Below, one piece after another: positions 16,205 to 23,639 of a stretch of DNA of 39,046 nt. Origin of the DNA: Arthrobacter liuii (GTDB taxonomy: Bacteria; Actinomycetota; Actinomycetes; Actinomycetales; Micrococcaceae); NCBI RefSeq assembly GCF_014639275.1, contig NZ_BMFW01000033.1:522-39567 (forward strand), read 5' to 3'. The notes beneath the pieces were generated by a model, which made no database searches, had not been told where the DNA came from, and saw only the letters and a program-made list of their open reading frames with translations. The translations under genes were made by a program, and so were the position numbers. Each line of letters opens with the position of its first letter. Within the stretch, counting starts at the first letter, position 1.

Positions 16205-17154
16205 ACCACGCACCCTACGTACTCACGTTCGGTGAGACCATGGCGCTGATGAGCGCCACGCAAGCCGGTCCCCTGGCACATGCGTCAACCCTCCGTCTGG
16301 GCATCGGCGGCTCCGAGTCCAATATGGCGATCGGCCTGCAGCGGCTTGGTGTGCAGGCGGTGTGGTGCGGCAGGGTGGGAGCCGACTCCCTTGGCGAGCT
16401 GGTGACACGCGAAATCCGCGCCGAGGGTGTGGACGTCCGGAGCATCATTGACGAGGCGGCGCCGACCGGCCTGATGGTCAAGGAACGCAGAACCCCGGAC
16501 CTGCAGCGCGTGAGCTACTACCGCTCCGGCAGCGCCGGGTCCCGGATCTCGCCCGATGACCTGGACCGGGACTTGATCCGGAACGCCGCCCTGCTCCACG
16601 TCACGGGAATCACCCCTGCGCTCTCCGCGGGGGCAGCCGCCGTTCTCTTCGAAGCAATTGCGACAGCGAAAGCAGCACAAGTTCCCGTTTCCTTCGATCT
16701 CAATTACCGGTCAAAGCTGTGGTCGCAGGACGACGCCGGAGCCGTGTACCGCGAAATCATCCCTTTGGTCGATATCGTGTTCGCCGGAATCGACGAAGCG
16801 GAGATCGCCGTCGGGACATCTCCTTCAGCCGAGGAACTGGCCCGCCGGCTTTCGCAGCTGGGACCACGGCAGGCGGTCATCAAACTGGGTGCCGAGGGAG
16901 CACTCGCCCTGATAGACGGCGATGTTTACCGGCAGAACGCCGTCCCCGTTGCTGTGGTGGATACCGTGGGAGCCGGAGACGCCTTCGTCGCCGGCTACCT
17001 GGCCGAGTTCGTGAACCAGGCACTCCCCGAAGCCCGGCTCAAAACGGCTGCCGCCACCGGCGCCTTCGCTTGCCTGGTACCCGGCGACTGGGAAGGTTTC
17101 CCGCGGCGGGAAGAACTGTCGTTGTTACTGGCCAGCGAACCGGTCCTGCGGTAG
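16201..17154 (+). CDS. kdgK: 2-keto-3-deoxygluconate (KDG) kinase, PfkB family
   Basis: This 317-residue sugar kinase phosphorylates KDG to KDPG with ATP. The N-terminus is VLTFGETMALM, then the GGSESNMAIGLQRLG substrate/fold motif and SFDLNYRSKLW. The PfkB signature DTVGAGDAF is at residues 254-262, with catalytic Asp260. The start is GTG 16201, overlapping the aldolase stop (GTGA), with GGAGG 7 nt upstream. Earlier in-frame sequence is a shadow of the aldolase gene. Placement next to eda and manD makes KDG the natural substrate. Fructokinase-like activity is the alternative. Confidence 0.9.
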   Translation: MNHAPYVLTFGETMALMSATQAGPLAHASTLRLGIGGSESNMAIGLQRLGVQAVWCGRVGADSLGELVTREIRAEGVDVRSIIDEAAPTGLMVKERRTPDLQRVSYYRSGSAGSRISPDDLDRDLIRNAALLHVTGITPALSAGAAAVLFEAIATAKAAQVPVSFDLNYRSKLWSQDDAGAVYREIIPLVDIVFAGIDEAEIAVGTSPSAEELARRLSQLGPRQAVIKLGAEGALALIDGDVYRQNAVPVAVVDTVGAGDAFVAGYLAEFVNQALPEARLKTAAATGAFACLVPGDWEGFPRREELSLLLASEPVLR

Positions 17155-18203
17155 TGGGCGCCTCTACGACGGAACAGCAGGACGTTCCTGCCGGATACTT
17201 CATCGGAGCCTACGCCGCCGCACCCAGCCTGACCGGCTGGGATCCAGCCGCGGAAGCGGAGTTTCTCGGGTCTGTCCTGCAGCTCAACGGAGTTGCAGGG
17301 CTGGAATTGCCATTCACGGACAAGCTGCACAAGTACGACGAGGACTGGCTTTTCCGGCAACTGCCTGCCGATGCCAGCTTCATCCTGACCACCATCCCGG
17401 GAACCATGGATCAGCTCGCAGCCAACCCTGACTTTGGCTTGGCATCGACATCGTCGGACGGCCGTCAGGAGGCGCTCTCCTTCGTACGGACTGTTCTGCA
17501 GGCCGCTGAACGATTGAACACGGCCTTGGGCCGTGACGCCGTCCATGCAATCCAGCTGCATGCGGCGCCAGTGGCTGCGGCTGGTAAGGCGTCGGCGGCC
17601 GTCCTGTCTGAATCGTTGGAAGAGGTTGCCGAGTGGGAGTGGAACGGCATTCGGCTGGTGCTGGAACACTGCGACGCGCTCATGCCTGGTTGCACTCCAG
17701 CGAAGGGCTTCCTCCCACTGTCCGACGAAGCCGAAGCAGTCCGGCGCACCAACAATTCAAGCCGCCGCCCCATCGGCATGGCCATCAATTGGGGCCGGTC
17801 GGTCATCGAACAGCGCCGCCCGGAAGCGGGATTCGAACACCTTGAAGTCCTTCGCGCCAGCGGGCTCCTTGGCGGCTTCACCATTTCCGGATGCTCGGAC
17901 GTAGACACCAGGTACGGCAAGGCCTGGGCCGATGTCCACATTCCTCCGGCCCCAAGATGCGGCACTAACGGGCACGACATTTCGTCCGATAATCGGATCC
18001 TTGAAGAGTCTTCCCTCTTGACCGTAAAGCGGTTGTCCGAGTGCATCCGCGCTGCCGGGCCCGGTGAGGAAACTGGTTTCAGGGCGATCAAGGTTGCAGC
18101 ACCGCCCAACTGTTCCGTTGAGATGCGGGTTGCAGCCGTAGCGCAGACCCTGGACCTTGCCCAGTCATCGAGTCAGGCTCCGGCTAATCAGCCCCAGGGC
18201 TAA
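17154..18203 (+). CDS. DUF4862 family protein of unknown function
   Basis: This 349-residue protein starts at GTG 17154, overlapping the kinase stop by one base (TAGTG), which indicates strong translational coupling. Recognisable blocks are YFIGAYAAAPSLTGWDP, VAGLELPFTDKLHKYDEDW and TTIPGTMDQLA. Next come IQLHAAP, LVLEHCDALMPG and MAINWGRSVIEQRRPE. From memory these match the DUF4862 family, a TIM-barrel-like group found with sugar-catabolic genes in actinobacteria. The LELPFT, LEHCDA and GMAINWGRS motifs would sit at barrel strand ends, so an isomerase/epimerase-like enzyme is plausible, but no reaction is established. As the last gene of the operon it may process a side product or an alternative aldonate. 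Confidence 0.75.
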   Translation: MGASTTEQQDVPAGYFIGAYAAAPSLTGWDPAAEAEFLGSVLQLNGVAGLELPFTDKLHKYDEDWLFRQLPADASFILTTIPGTMDQLAANPDFGLASTSSDGRQEALSFVRTVLQAAERLNTALGRDAVHAIQLHAAPVAAAGKASAAVLSESLEEVAEWEWNGIRLVLEHCDALMPGCTPAKGFLPLSDEAEAVRRTNNSSRRPIGMAINWGRSVIEQRRPEAGFEHLEVLRASGLLGGFTISGCSDVDTRYGKAWADVHIPPAPRCGTNGHDISSDNRILEESSLLTVKRLSECIRAAGPGEETGFRAIKVAAPPNCSVEMRVAAVAQTLDLAQSSSQAPANQPQG

Positions 18204-18235
18204 GTCTGGTAACCCCCCTAATAAAGCAGACGTAA

Positions 18236-18254
18236 GTGTGGACGCTGTCCACAC
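18236..18254 (+). terminator. Palindromic terminator after the sugar-acid operon
   Basis: GTGTGGAC (18236-18243) pairs with GTCCACAC (18247-18254) around GCT, followed by CGCCTTTGG. It lies 33 bp behind the stop of the last operon gene, so it fits a rightward terminator, although the T-run is short. It corresponds to the 7132-7158 palindrome in the left repeat. Confidence 0.5.
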
Positions 18255-18717
18255 CGCCTTTGGCTGGACAAAGCGATGAAAGCAAGGTCCTTTTAGGTCG
18301 CTGAGACCTTGCACCGGAGGCCGCGAATCAAACGCGCTGCGGTCATGTCGTCCCCGCTCCGCCGACCCATGAATAGGTGCAGGCCACCCAGAGCCTGCCC
18401 GACAGAATCGAAGCGAGGAAACCCAGTAACCCACCCATAGCAGGCGGAGGGCCCACCAGCCAGGGTCCTGGACCCGCAGCCACACACCTGAACAGGCCAC
18501 CGCGGCGGCCAGGCCACAGCCCGCGACCAACCCGTCAGATGACGCGACCGCAAGCTTTGTCAACACGTCAAAGCAAAATCGCCTCTGACGAGGGAATTCG
18601 TTGTGCCCGAGGTGGGACTCGAACCACATTACAGACCTTGCAAACACAGGGAAACCGCGAAAACATACGGAATCCCGTCCAGTCCGAAGGCTGTTTGGCC
18701 CCAGTACGAGCCAAAAA

Positions 18718-18736
18718 GTGTGGACATTGTCCACAC
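18718..18736 (-). terminator. Palindromic terminator after the doc toxin gene
   Basis: GTGTGGACA and TGTCCACAC flank a single T. Read leftward, the hairpin is followed by TTTTT, a good Rho-independent terminator, 24 bp past the doc stop. A second hairpin-prone stretch, CCCCCattCGGGGG, lies at about 18736-18749. The TTGTCCACA half matches the actinobacterial DnaA-box consensus as I know it. Confidence 0.6.
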
Positions 18737-18760
18737 CCCCATTCGGGGGCGCCGGAGGGA

Positions 18761-19129
18761 CTACCGGGGCACTAGATGCCTAGAAATTTCGGCAGCAGAG
18801 TCCAGCAAGTCGATACTGCCCGCGGCGACTCCGACGACGAGGTCGAACCCTTCATCCGCGGTGAAGCCATGCCTGTAACCGTTGATCCACAGCAGCAGCA
18901 CCATCAGCGTCCACGCCGTCCGCTTGTTCCCATCAATAAGTGGGTGAAACCGGGCGACCGACTCCAACAACGCTGCCGCCTTCACCGCCAGCTCCGGATA
19001 AGCCTCCGCACCCATGACAGTCGTCGCCGGCCTGGCCAATGCCGAGGCCAACAACCCGACATCACGGATATGAAAGCCGTACCGATCAACTACCTGAAGT
19101 GCATCCTCAATGTCCAGGTAGGCAGTCAC
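18761..19129 (-). CDS. doc: Doc-type (Fic family) toxin of a type II toxin-antitoxin system
   Basis: This 122-residue protein has the Fic signature FHPLIDGNKRTAW at residues 61-73, with catalytic His62, the Asp66/Gly67/Asn68 loop and Arg70. Doc proteins of this class phosphorylate EF-Tu and block translation. The length and helical pattern fit the death-on-curing subfamily. The start is GTG 19129, overlapping the antitoxin stop (GTGA), so it is coupled to its antitoxin. The same 3' end occurs truncated at 7660-7776, showing that the segment was duplicated. A palindromic terminator lies 24 bp downstream. Confidence 0.9.
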   Translation of the reverse strand: MTAYLDIEDALQVVDRYGFHIRDVGLLASALARPATTVMGAEAYPELAVKAAALLESVARFHPLIDGNKRTAWTLMVLLLWINGYRHGFTADEGFDLVVGVAAGSIDLLDSAAEISRHLVPR

Positions 19130-19332
19130 GCGTCCTCAAGGCGCTTCAGCAACTCAGCGTCATGACCCATAACAAAATCAAGACCCTCATTGATCTCACG
19201 TCGCCGCGCGTGACGCTGCAAAACCAACTCTGCCCCCTGCAACAGAAGCGCCGACTTCGACGTGTGCTCCTCGGCAGCCAACTTCTCCAGCCGCCGATCA
19301 AGGTCTTCAGGAACACGGAGATTCATAGCCAT
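19126..19332 (-). CDS. Ribbon-helix-helix antitoxin partner of Doc
   Basis: This 68-residue protein starts MAMNLRVPEDLDRRLEKLAA, the beta strand and first helix of a CopG/Arc-like ribbon-helix-helix fold that binds DNA as a dimer. The acidic-basic C-terminal part would neutralise the toxin. ATG 19332 is chosen because it begins the conserved domain. A longer frame to 19377 would add a non-conserved tail, and ATG 19326 is equally possible. It overlaps the toxin gene by 4 bp. The paired GGTACC motifs just upstream are the likely autoregulatory operator. Confidence 0.82.
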   Translation of the reverse strand: MAMNLRVPEDLDRRLEKLAAEEHTSKSALLLQGAELVLQRHARRREINEGLDFVMGHDAELLKRLEDA

Positions 19333-19340
19333 ACGGTTAT

Positions 19341-19357
19341 GGTACCAAACCGGTACC
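19341..19357. promoter_or_regulatory. Candidate antitoxin operator, paired GGTACC
   Basis: Two identical palindromic GGTACC hexamers (19341-19346 and 19352-19357) are spaced centre-to-centre by 11 bp, one helical turn, directly upstream of the antitoxin start. Ribbon-helix-helix dimers typically bind such phased short repeats. No clear -35/-10 could be assigned around it. Confidence 0.45.
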
Positions 19358-19523
19358 TGAACTTGACGGGACCGCACGCCTCGCTAATTGGACCAGACTC
19401 ACCCGACCAGGGTCGCGGTTTTTGGAAAGCTCTGTTGTTTTTCCAGACGTTACGTTGGTGGACCCAATAAGTGTGTTTACTTCCGGCCTCGCTCTAACAC
19501 CCTCCAACCGACGCCCGCTCACC

Positions 19524-19691
19524 TGTCTCATAACTAAGGACGAATACCAGATTTTGGCTACGAAGTTACGAGACATAGTTACGAGGATCGACCTTGCCAT
19601 CGCGCGTCCAACAATCTGCAGGAAATCTGGGACTGTGCAGGTCAGACGACTGTAGCCCGTTGAGACGTCTCGTTTCCCAAGGGTTATGAGA
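19524..19691. repeat. Left serine-recombinase (res-like) site, inverted relative to 25431-25553
   Basis: Two blocks match the right site in inverted orientation. 19661-19691 matches 25431-25462 in 28 of 32 aligned columns, and 19565-19589 matches 25529-25553 in 21 of 25. The sequence between the blocks (71 versus 66 bp) has diverged, as expected where only recombinase-binding subsites are conserved. The half-site motif is about TCTCGTAAC/GTTACGAGA, present in direct and inverted forms. A further half-site, TGTCTCATAAC, lies at 19524-19534. The array ends 52 bp before the HNH gene. Confidence 0.75.
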
Positions 19692-19743
19692 CGGTAGCAA
19701 GAACGAGGGCTGCCCGATCGATCCGACGAATCTTGTCGGACGG

Positions 19744-20838
19744 GTGGACAATCTAGGTGTGACGACGACAGGGGATCTTCACGGCCGGTTTCTCGGCCTG
19801 CGCAACCAAGGCATAGGGGCGGACTTATGCTTCCTTTGCGGAGTTCACATTCCGGAGGGATCCGATCAGCGAACCGTTGAACACGTCTTTCCGAAGTGGT
19901 TGCTGAGGGAGCTCGACCTCTGGGACGGAACGGTGAACCAGTTGGATGGGCGCCGCCTTGCCTACCGACGACTTACGGTCCCCTGCTGCAAGACCTGCAA
20001 CGGGTCGGATCTCAGCCCGATCGAGAAACGGGTACGTGCGGCCTTCGACGAAGGATACGATGCTTTTACGCGACTTGACCGCCGGGACCTCTTCATATGG
20101 ATGGGGAAAATTTACTATGGGCTCGTCTATCGGGAGAGTTTCCAGCCTAGATCCGTAGAGGCACAAAAAGGTGAACGCCTTGTACCCGAGGAGCATCTCC
20201 GTAGTCTCTCATTCCACCATTTCCTCCTTCAGTCTGCAGCGGGTCTCGTCACATGGGAGCCGAAGATTCCGGGGCCGGCCAGCTTCCACTTTTTTGAGTG
20301 TCTCGATCATGAAGATCCACTTCGTAGGTTTGACTACATGGATGACTTATTTCTTCCAATGCTCGGACTCCGGCTTGGAACTGTCGGCGTGGTTTGTGTT
20401 CTTCAGGATTGGGGCCGATCGGAGGGCGTGCGCCAGCCACATCTCGTCGCGGCCCGAGAGATGAAGCTGCATCCAACTCAGTTCAGAGAGGTCTACGGAC
20501 GTATCAATTACATGACCAAGGCATGCTGGACCGACAGAACTCACCCCATCGTCGAAGGTAAGGATGTAATAACTGTGTTGGCCGGCCCCTGGGCAGAATT
20601 CAGCGGGAGCTTTGTTGTAGACGAATTCGCCCAAGTAATGGCTTCTCTATGGGAGGTACCATTTGAGGCCATCTATAGGGACGGATACAGCTACTCAACG
20701 CTCTACGACACGGACATCAAGAGGTCCAATCCCGTATATAGCCACGACGTTATTTTTACCGCTCCGCACGGCGACACCGGTCTGTGGCCTGCACATCAGA
20801 TGGACGTCCGAGAGCGCTACGGAGAACAAGAAGAATGA
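19744..20838 (+). CDS. HNH endonuclease domain protein
   Basis: This 364-residue protein has an N-terminal zinc-ribbon HNH nuclease domain. The elements are CFLCG (about residues 28-32), the catalytic-strand motif VEHVFPKWLL and the second zinc pair in CCKTCNGSDL. The remaining 280 residues are unrecognised, with aromatic-rich stretches such as FIWMGKIYYGLVYRESF. The start could be GTG 19744 or GTG 19759. The ribosome site is weak, and a small inverted repeat TCCGAC/GTCGGA (19722-19740) lies just upstream. GC content is clearly lower than in the sugar operon, consistent with transfer. It is the first gene inside the left recombination site, reading inward. HNH proteins of this type occur in defence and mobile contexts, but no function is established here. 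Confidence 0.75.
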   Translation: MDNLGVTTTGDLHGRFLGLRNQGIGADLCFLCGVHIPEGSDQRTVEHVFPKWLLRELDLWDGTVNQLDGRRLAYRRLTVPCCKTCNGSDLSPIEKRVRAAFDEGYDAFTRLDRRDLFIWMGKIYYGLVYRESFQPRSVEAQKGERLVPEEHLRSLSFHHFLLQSAAGLVTWEPKIPGPASFHFFECLDHEDPLRRFDYMDDLFLPMLGLRLGTVGVVCVLQDWGRSEGVRQPHLVAAREMKLHPTQFREVYGRINYMTKACWTDRTHPIVEGKDVITVLAGPWAEFSGSFVVDEFAQVMASLWEVPFEAIYRDGYSYSTLYDTDIKRSNPVYSHDVIFTAPHGDTGLWPAHQMDVRERYGEQEE

Positions 20839-20886
20839 CACAGCGTGGGGGTTTGTGTGCAGAAATGACGGACATAACATGATGCC

Positions 20887-21834
20887 TCAAGCCGCCGCGC
20901 GATCGTCGCCGGTCTCAGGAGCCAGCTTGAGTGCGGCCCTCCACACGGCACGAACGGTCAACATCGCTTCAGAACTTGTAAGGAGTTCTTCGTCCGGATC
21001 GGTGATCTCCAAGAGCGACGGAAGCTCCCAGAGAGCCCGTCGTCCCGCACCAGCAGCCCGGTTCGGGCCCACCAAGGAGTCGATGAGCTTGGTGCAAATT
21101 GTCCATGCCGTCTCCGCCCCGTGGATTTTGCCCAACGCAGCCAGCGCTACCTCCAGGCCTGCAATCTCCTCCGGAATGGCGTCCCTGACCTTCCAGTAGA
21201 GCAGTGGAAGAGGATTCGGCAGAAAGAGGCGCGGCACTGGAACTGGGGCTGTTCCGGCGCTGGAGCAGGCTCGGTACTCGTCGATTCCGAGCCGATGGGC
21301 GTAGATCTGCTGTTCCCAAGCGCGTTTCTGGGCACCGTTGGCGCTTCCCTGCAGGTTGTCCCAGATGACCGTTTCCACCCGAACACCATTGCTCTTGGCG
21401 TGAGAGACGGCGGGACCCAGGTCACTGTCCTCTGATGCGATGACTAAAACGTCGATTGTGCCAGACGCGGATATCGTGGCGGCCGCCAAAGCAAGGGCTA
21501 CATCGACTCCCTTCTCCCTCACGGTGCCGCGGCTATAGACGAGATCGATGTAGCGGGTTTCGATCAGAGGGTCCTTCCTCCACGCTTCATCTTGGGTGCA
21601 GAATCGGGTATGCCCGGGCTGACCTTGAGCTGGCCGGCCTCGAAAGACGATAACCTTCACGAGTTCGCACGTGAGCCCCTTGTTGTTGCGCCTCGCGACG
21701 ACCGTATCAGCCATCCCACGGGGACAGAGGTCCTGCGGGGTAGATCCTCCGAAGAGGGACCTGGCGCGCCGGTTCATATTCTCGTAGTCGACGAGAACGG
21801 TTACCTGCTGGATTGGCTTAACGGATTCGGGCAT
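20887..21834 (-). CDS. NYN (PIN-like) domain protein, putative ribonuclease
   Basis: This 315-residue protein has an N-terminal NYN domain of the PIN-like nuclease superfamily. The features are VTVLVDYENMNRRA with the first metal-binding aspartate Asp16, then REKGVDVALALAA, and VIASEDSDLGPAVSHAKSNG with further acidic residues. These fit a metal-dependent RNA nuclease active site. The C-terminal ~120 residues are helical and unrecognised. ATG 21834 is chosen because a GAGG ribosome site precedes it. A GTG at 21891 would add 19 unconserved residues. It converges with the HNH gene, 48 bp apart. A role in RNA turnover or defence is inference only. Confidence 0.78.
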   Translation of the reverse strand: MPESVKPIQQVTVLVDYENMNRRARSLFGGSTPQDLCPRGMADTVVARRNNKGLTCELVKVIVFRGRPAQGQPGHTRFCTQDEAWRKDPLIETRYIDLVYSRGTVREKGVDVALALAAATISASGTIDVLVIASEDSDLGPAVSHAKSNGVRVETVIWDNLQGSANGAQKRAWEQQIYAHRLGIDEYRACSSAGTAPVPVPRLFLPNPLPLLYWKVRDAIPEEIAGLEVALAALGKIHGAETAWTICTKLIDSLVGPNRAAGAGRRALWELPSLLEITDPDEELLTSSEAMLTVRAVWRAALKLAPETGDDRAAA

Positions 21835-22223
21835 CTCAATGACCTCTATTCTGGTAAAAGTTTTTAGTCTTACAAATGAAGGAACCGCCACCCTTTGTGG
21901 GCGACGGTTCCTGTGTCCGGCTTATTCCCCGGGCTAAAGACGGGCTCGGATTAGGCCTGATGATAAACGCTTCTACGATTCACCTCCCCTAATGTTCTTG
22001 GATAAAATTATCGTTAGAAACGCCAATCGCCCAGCCATTAATGGCCGAGCGATCTTTTCCTAGAATGCACTCCGTTGCCGACATCTGTCAATAGCATTTG
22101 TTCTGGAGGCGCTCCATGACTTAGCCGCTCTATTTGCGGTCACCGCCCTCGCGGCCAGAGCCCGGACCATGTAGCCTCAGAATATTTCGCGACCTATCAG
22201 GTGGCGTGTAGCTGGGGGAACGT
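21835..22223. other. Gap holding two hairpins, possible small RNA
   Basis: This 389-bp AT-richer region between divergent genes contains no credible ORF. GGAACCG (21881-21887) pairs with CGGTTCC (21905-21911) around an internally paired loop. A second structure at 22026-22053 is followed by CTTTTCC and resembles a rightward terminator, although no rightward protein gene precedes it. A small RNA of roughly 150 nt between them is possible. No convincing promoter was found. Confidence 0.35.
22026..22058 (+). terminator. Rho-independent terminator-like hairpin
   Basis: ATCGC (22026-22030) pairs with GCGAT (22049-22053). The interior is the perfect palindrome GCCATTAATGGC (22034-22045), and TCTTTT follows. 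It ends no known protein gene on the + strand. Confidence 0.4.
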
Positions 22224-23639
22224 ATGGGACTCATGGACGGGGCCGTCAATGGCATGGTGGCCAGGCTTTGTCAGGCGGCATTCACTCCGGATGAAGCCTT
22301 CTGTATTGCCCAGGCGGCATACGTAGCCCCGAACAACCGGGACACTCGGGTCCCTCCCTCCATTCTCAGTCGCCAAGAAGTCACCGGTGAGGTCGACCTA
22401 ACGCTGAAGCGGCTAGGGCCCTATCCGATGGGCCCCGAGGCTCACCGGCAGAGAATCCTTCTTTGGGAGAAAATCTTCGGCTTCGGCACATGGCATGAAC
22501 CCATCGACCCAGCTTCGATCTACATGTCGAGGGACCCCAGGCCTCCCCTGCCTCCAAGCACGCCACTGGTCAATCCGCCGTCGACATCCGTCACAGGAGA
22601 TGCCGCACCCCACGTCCAAGGCACCGCCCCAACATCCATACAGACCGCAGCAAGAACTGGCGAGCTACCCCGCCCCCTCTACGGCTCCACGTTCACGGAG
22701 GCCTACTCGCGGTTCTGGAGAAAATACGCTGTAACCGACGGTCGAGCGAGCCGCAGTGAATACTGGTGGGCCGCTCTCGCAAACCTCCTGATTGGGACCT
22801 TCCTGGGCCTGGCAGGAACTTCCTCGGGACGCGAAGGCCCTAATTTCTTCGGCATCCTCTACTTCGTTTTTCTCATTGCAATAATCCTGCCGAGCATTGC
22901 AATCACCGTTCGTAGGCTGCATGACGCCGGCCTCAGCGGTTGGTACTACATACTCACAACCATTCCAGTCATCGGCGCCGTGATGCTTGCCCAACCATCT
23001 GATCCGACCGGTGCACGATTCGATAGCCCGTCCACCGACAAAGGAGCCCCACTGCCCCCTCCGCGGGACAAGTCAGACCAGGTGCTGACCCAGAGCGAGC
23101 ATGTGGATGGAAGTGCCATCTCACCACCAGCCGTCGCTGAGGGCCTGCCCAATGAAGTGGTGGCCCCCGCATCCCAGAGTTCCACGCGGCTTGAGGCCAT
23201 GATCGGTGTTATTGCTGTGGTTACACTTCTGGCCGTAGGTGGAGTTGTTTGGCTCGGGAACGTAACAGCCAAACCCAAAACAAGCACTGCCTCCCAATCC
23301 GCCGCCAACGATGGCCAGGCGGCCGCAATCAGGGCAAGACTCCAAGGAACACCGGACTGGCATCAATACAAGGACGATGTCTTCCTAAAGTGGGATCCGA
23401 ACCCTCAATGTATAGGCACGCTCAGTTGCAACGGTATAGACGTAGAGACAGCGTCGACCGTTGCCTGCTCGTACGGATCAGTCTGGCTTGATCTTCTGCG
23501 GAACGGGACCGTCGTCGACACCCGCTTAGGAACTTTCCAGTCCTTGTCGGCCGGCGTCCCGAAGCTAGTCCAGGTTTACTGGAACCCAAATGTCGTTGGT
23601 GACCGCGTCCAAGTCAATAGAGTCAGCTGCGGAACTTAA
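22224..23639 (+). CDS. DUF805 domain membrane protein with extracytoplasmic C-terminal domain
   Basis: This 471-residue protein has three parts. Residues 1-150 are soluble, with a proline-rich stretch (PRPPLPPSTP). A DUF805 membrane domain follows, with FWRKYAVTDGRASRSEYWWA leading into about four helices and ending SIAITVRRLHDAGLSGWYY. After a second linker comes another membrane helix (AMIGVIAVVTLLAVGGVVWL) and a roughly 110-residue C-terminal domain with several cysteines. The arrangement suggests a membrane-anchored protein exposing its tail outside. ATG 22224 follows GGGGGAA. DUF805 proteins are common in actinobacteria but have no defined activity. It lies inside the recombination-site-bounded block. 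Confidence 0.75.
   Translation: MGLMDGAVNGMVARLCQAAFTPDEAFCIAQAAYVAPNNRDTRVPPSILSRQEVTGEVDLTLKRLGPYPMGPEAHRQRILLWEKIFGFGTWHEPIDPASIYMSRDPRPPLPPSTPLVNPPSTSVTGDAAPHVQGTAPTSIQTAARTGELPRPLYGSTFTEAYSRFWRKYAVTDGRASRSEYWWAALANLLIGTFLGLAGTSSGREGPNFFGILYFVFLIAIILPSIAITVRRLHDAGLSGWYYILTTIPVIGAVMLAQPSDPTGARFDSPSTDKGAPLPPPRDKSDQVLTQSEHVDGSAISPPAVAEGLPNEVVAPASQSSTRLEAMIGVIAVVTLLAVGGVVWLGNVTAKPKTSTASQSAANDGQAAAIRARLQGTPDWHQYKDDVFLKWDPNPQCIGTLSCNGIDVETASTVACSYGSVWLDLLRNGTVVDTRLGTFQSLSAGVPKLVQVYWNPNVVGDRVQVNRVSCGT

Larger units (their letters stand above)
18225..18879. repeat. Right copy of the ~0.65-kb direct repeat (partner at 7125-7776)
   Basis: Homology to the left copy begins just after the operon's last stop codon, near GCAGACG, and continues through both palindromes, the tRNA-like relic and the toxin 3' end. 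Here the toxin gene continues intact. The first-to-second palindrome distance is 482 bp, against 481 on the left. The region between 18255 and 18717 has no credible gene. Open frames there (for example one starting near 18601) are the well-known spurious type made by tRNA-end sequence. Confidence 0.8.

Noticed and set aside
16719..17153. N-terminal extension of the DUF4862 protein
   Set aside because: It is a shadow of the KDG kinase. The protein begins at GTG 17154 by coupling to the kinase stop.
18601..18878. Rightward frames beginning MPEVGLEPHY or MCPRWDSNH
   Set aside because: These are the familiar false proteins produced by reading tRNA-end-like sequence. They also overlap the real doc gene antisense.
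19337..19600. Leftward 87-codon frame over the left recombination site
   Set aside because: It has no ribosome site or domain, and its sequence similarity to the right site is explained by the recombination-site motifs themselves.
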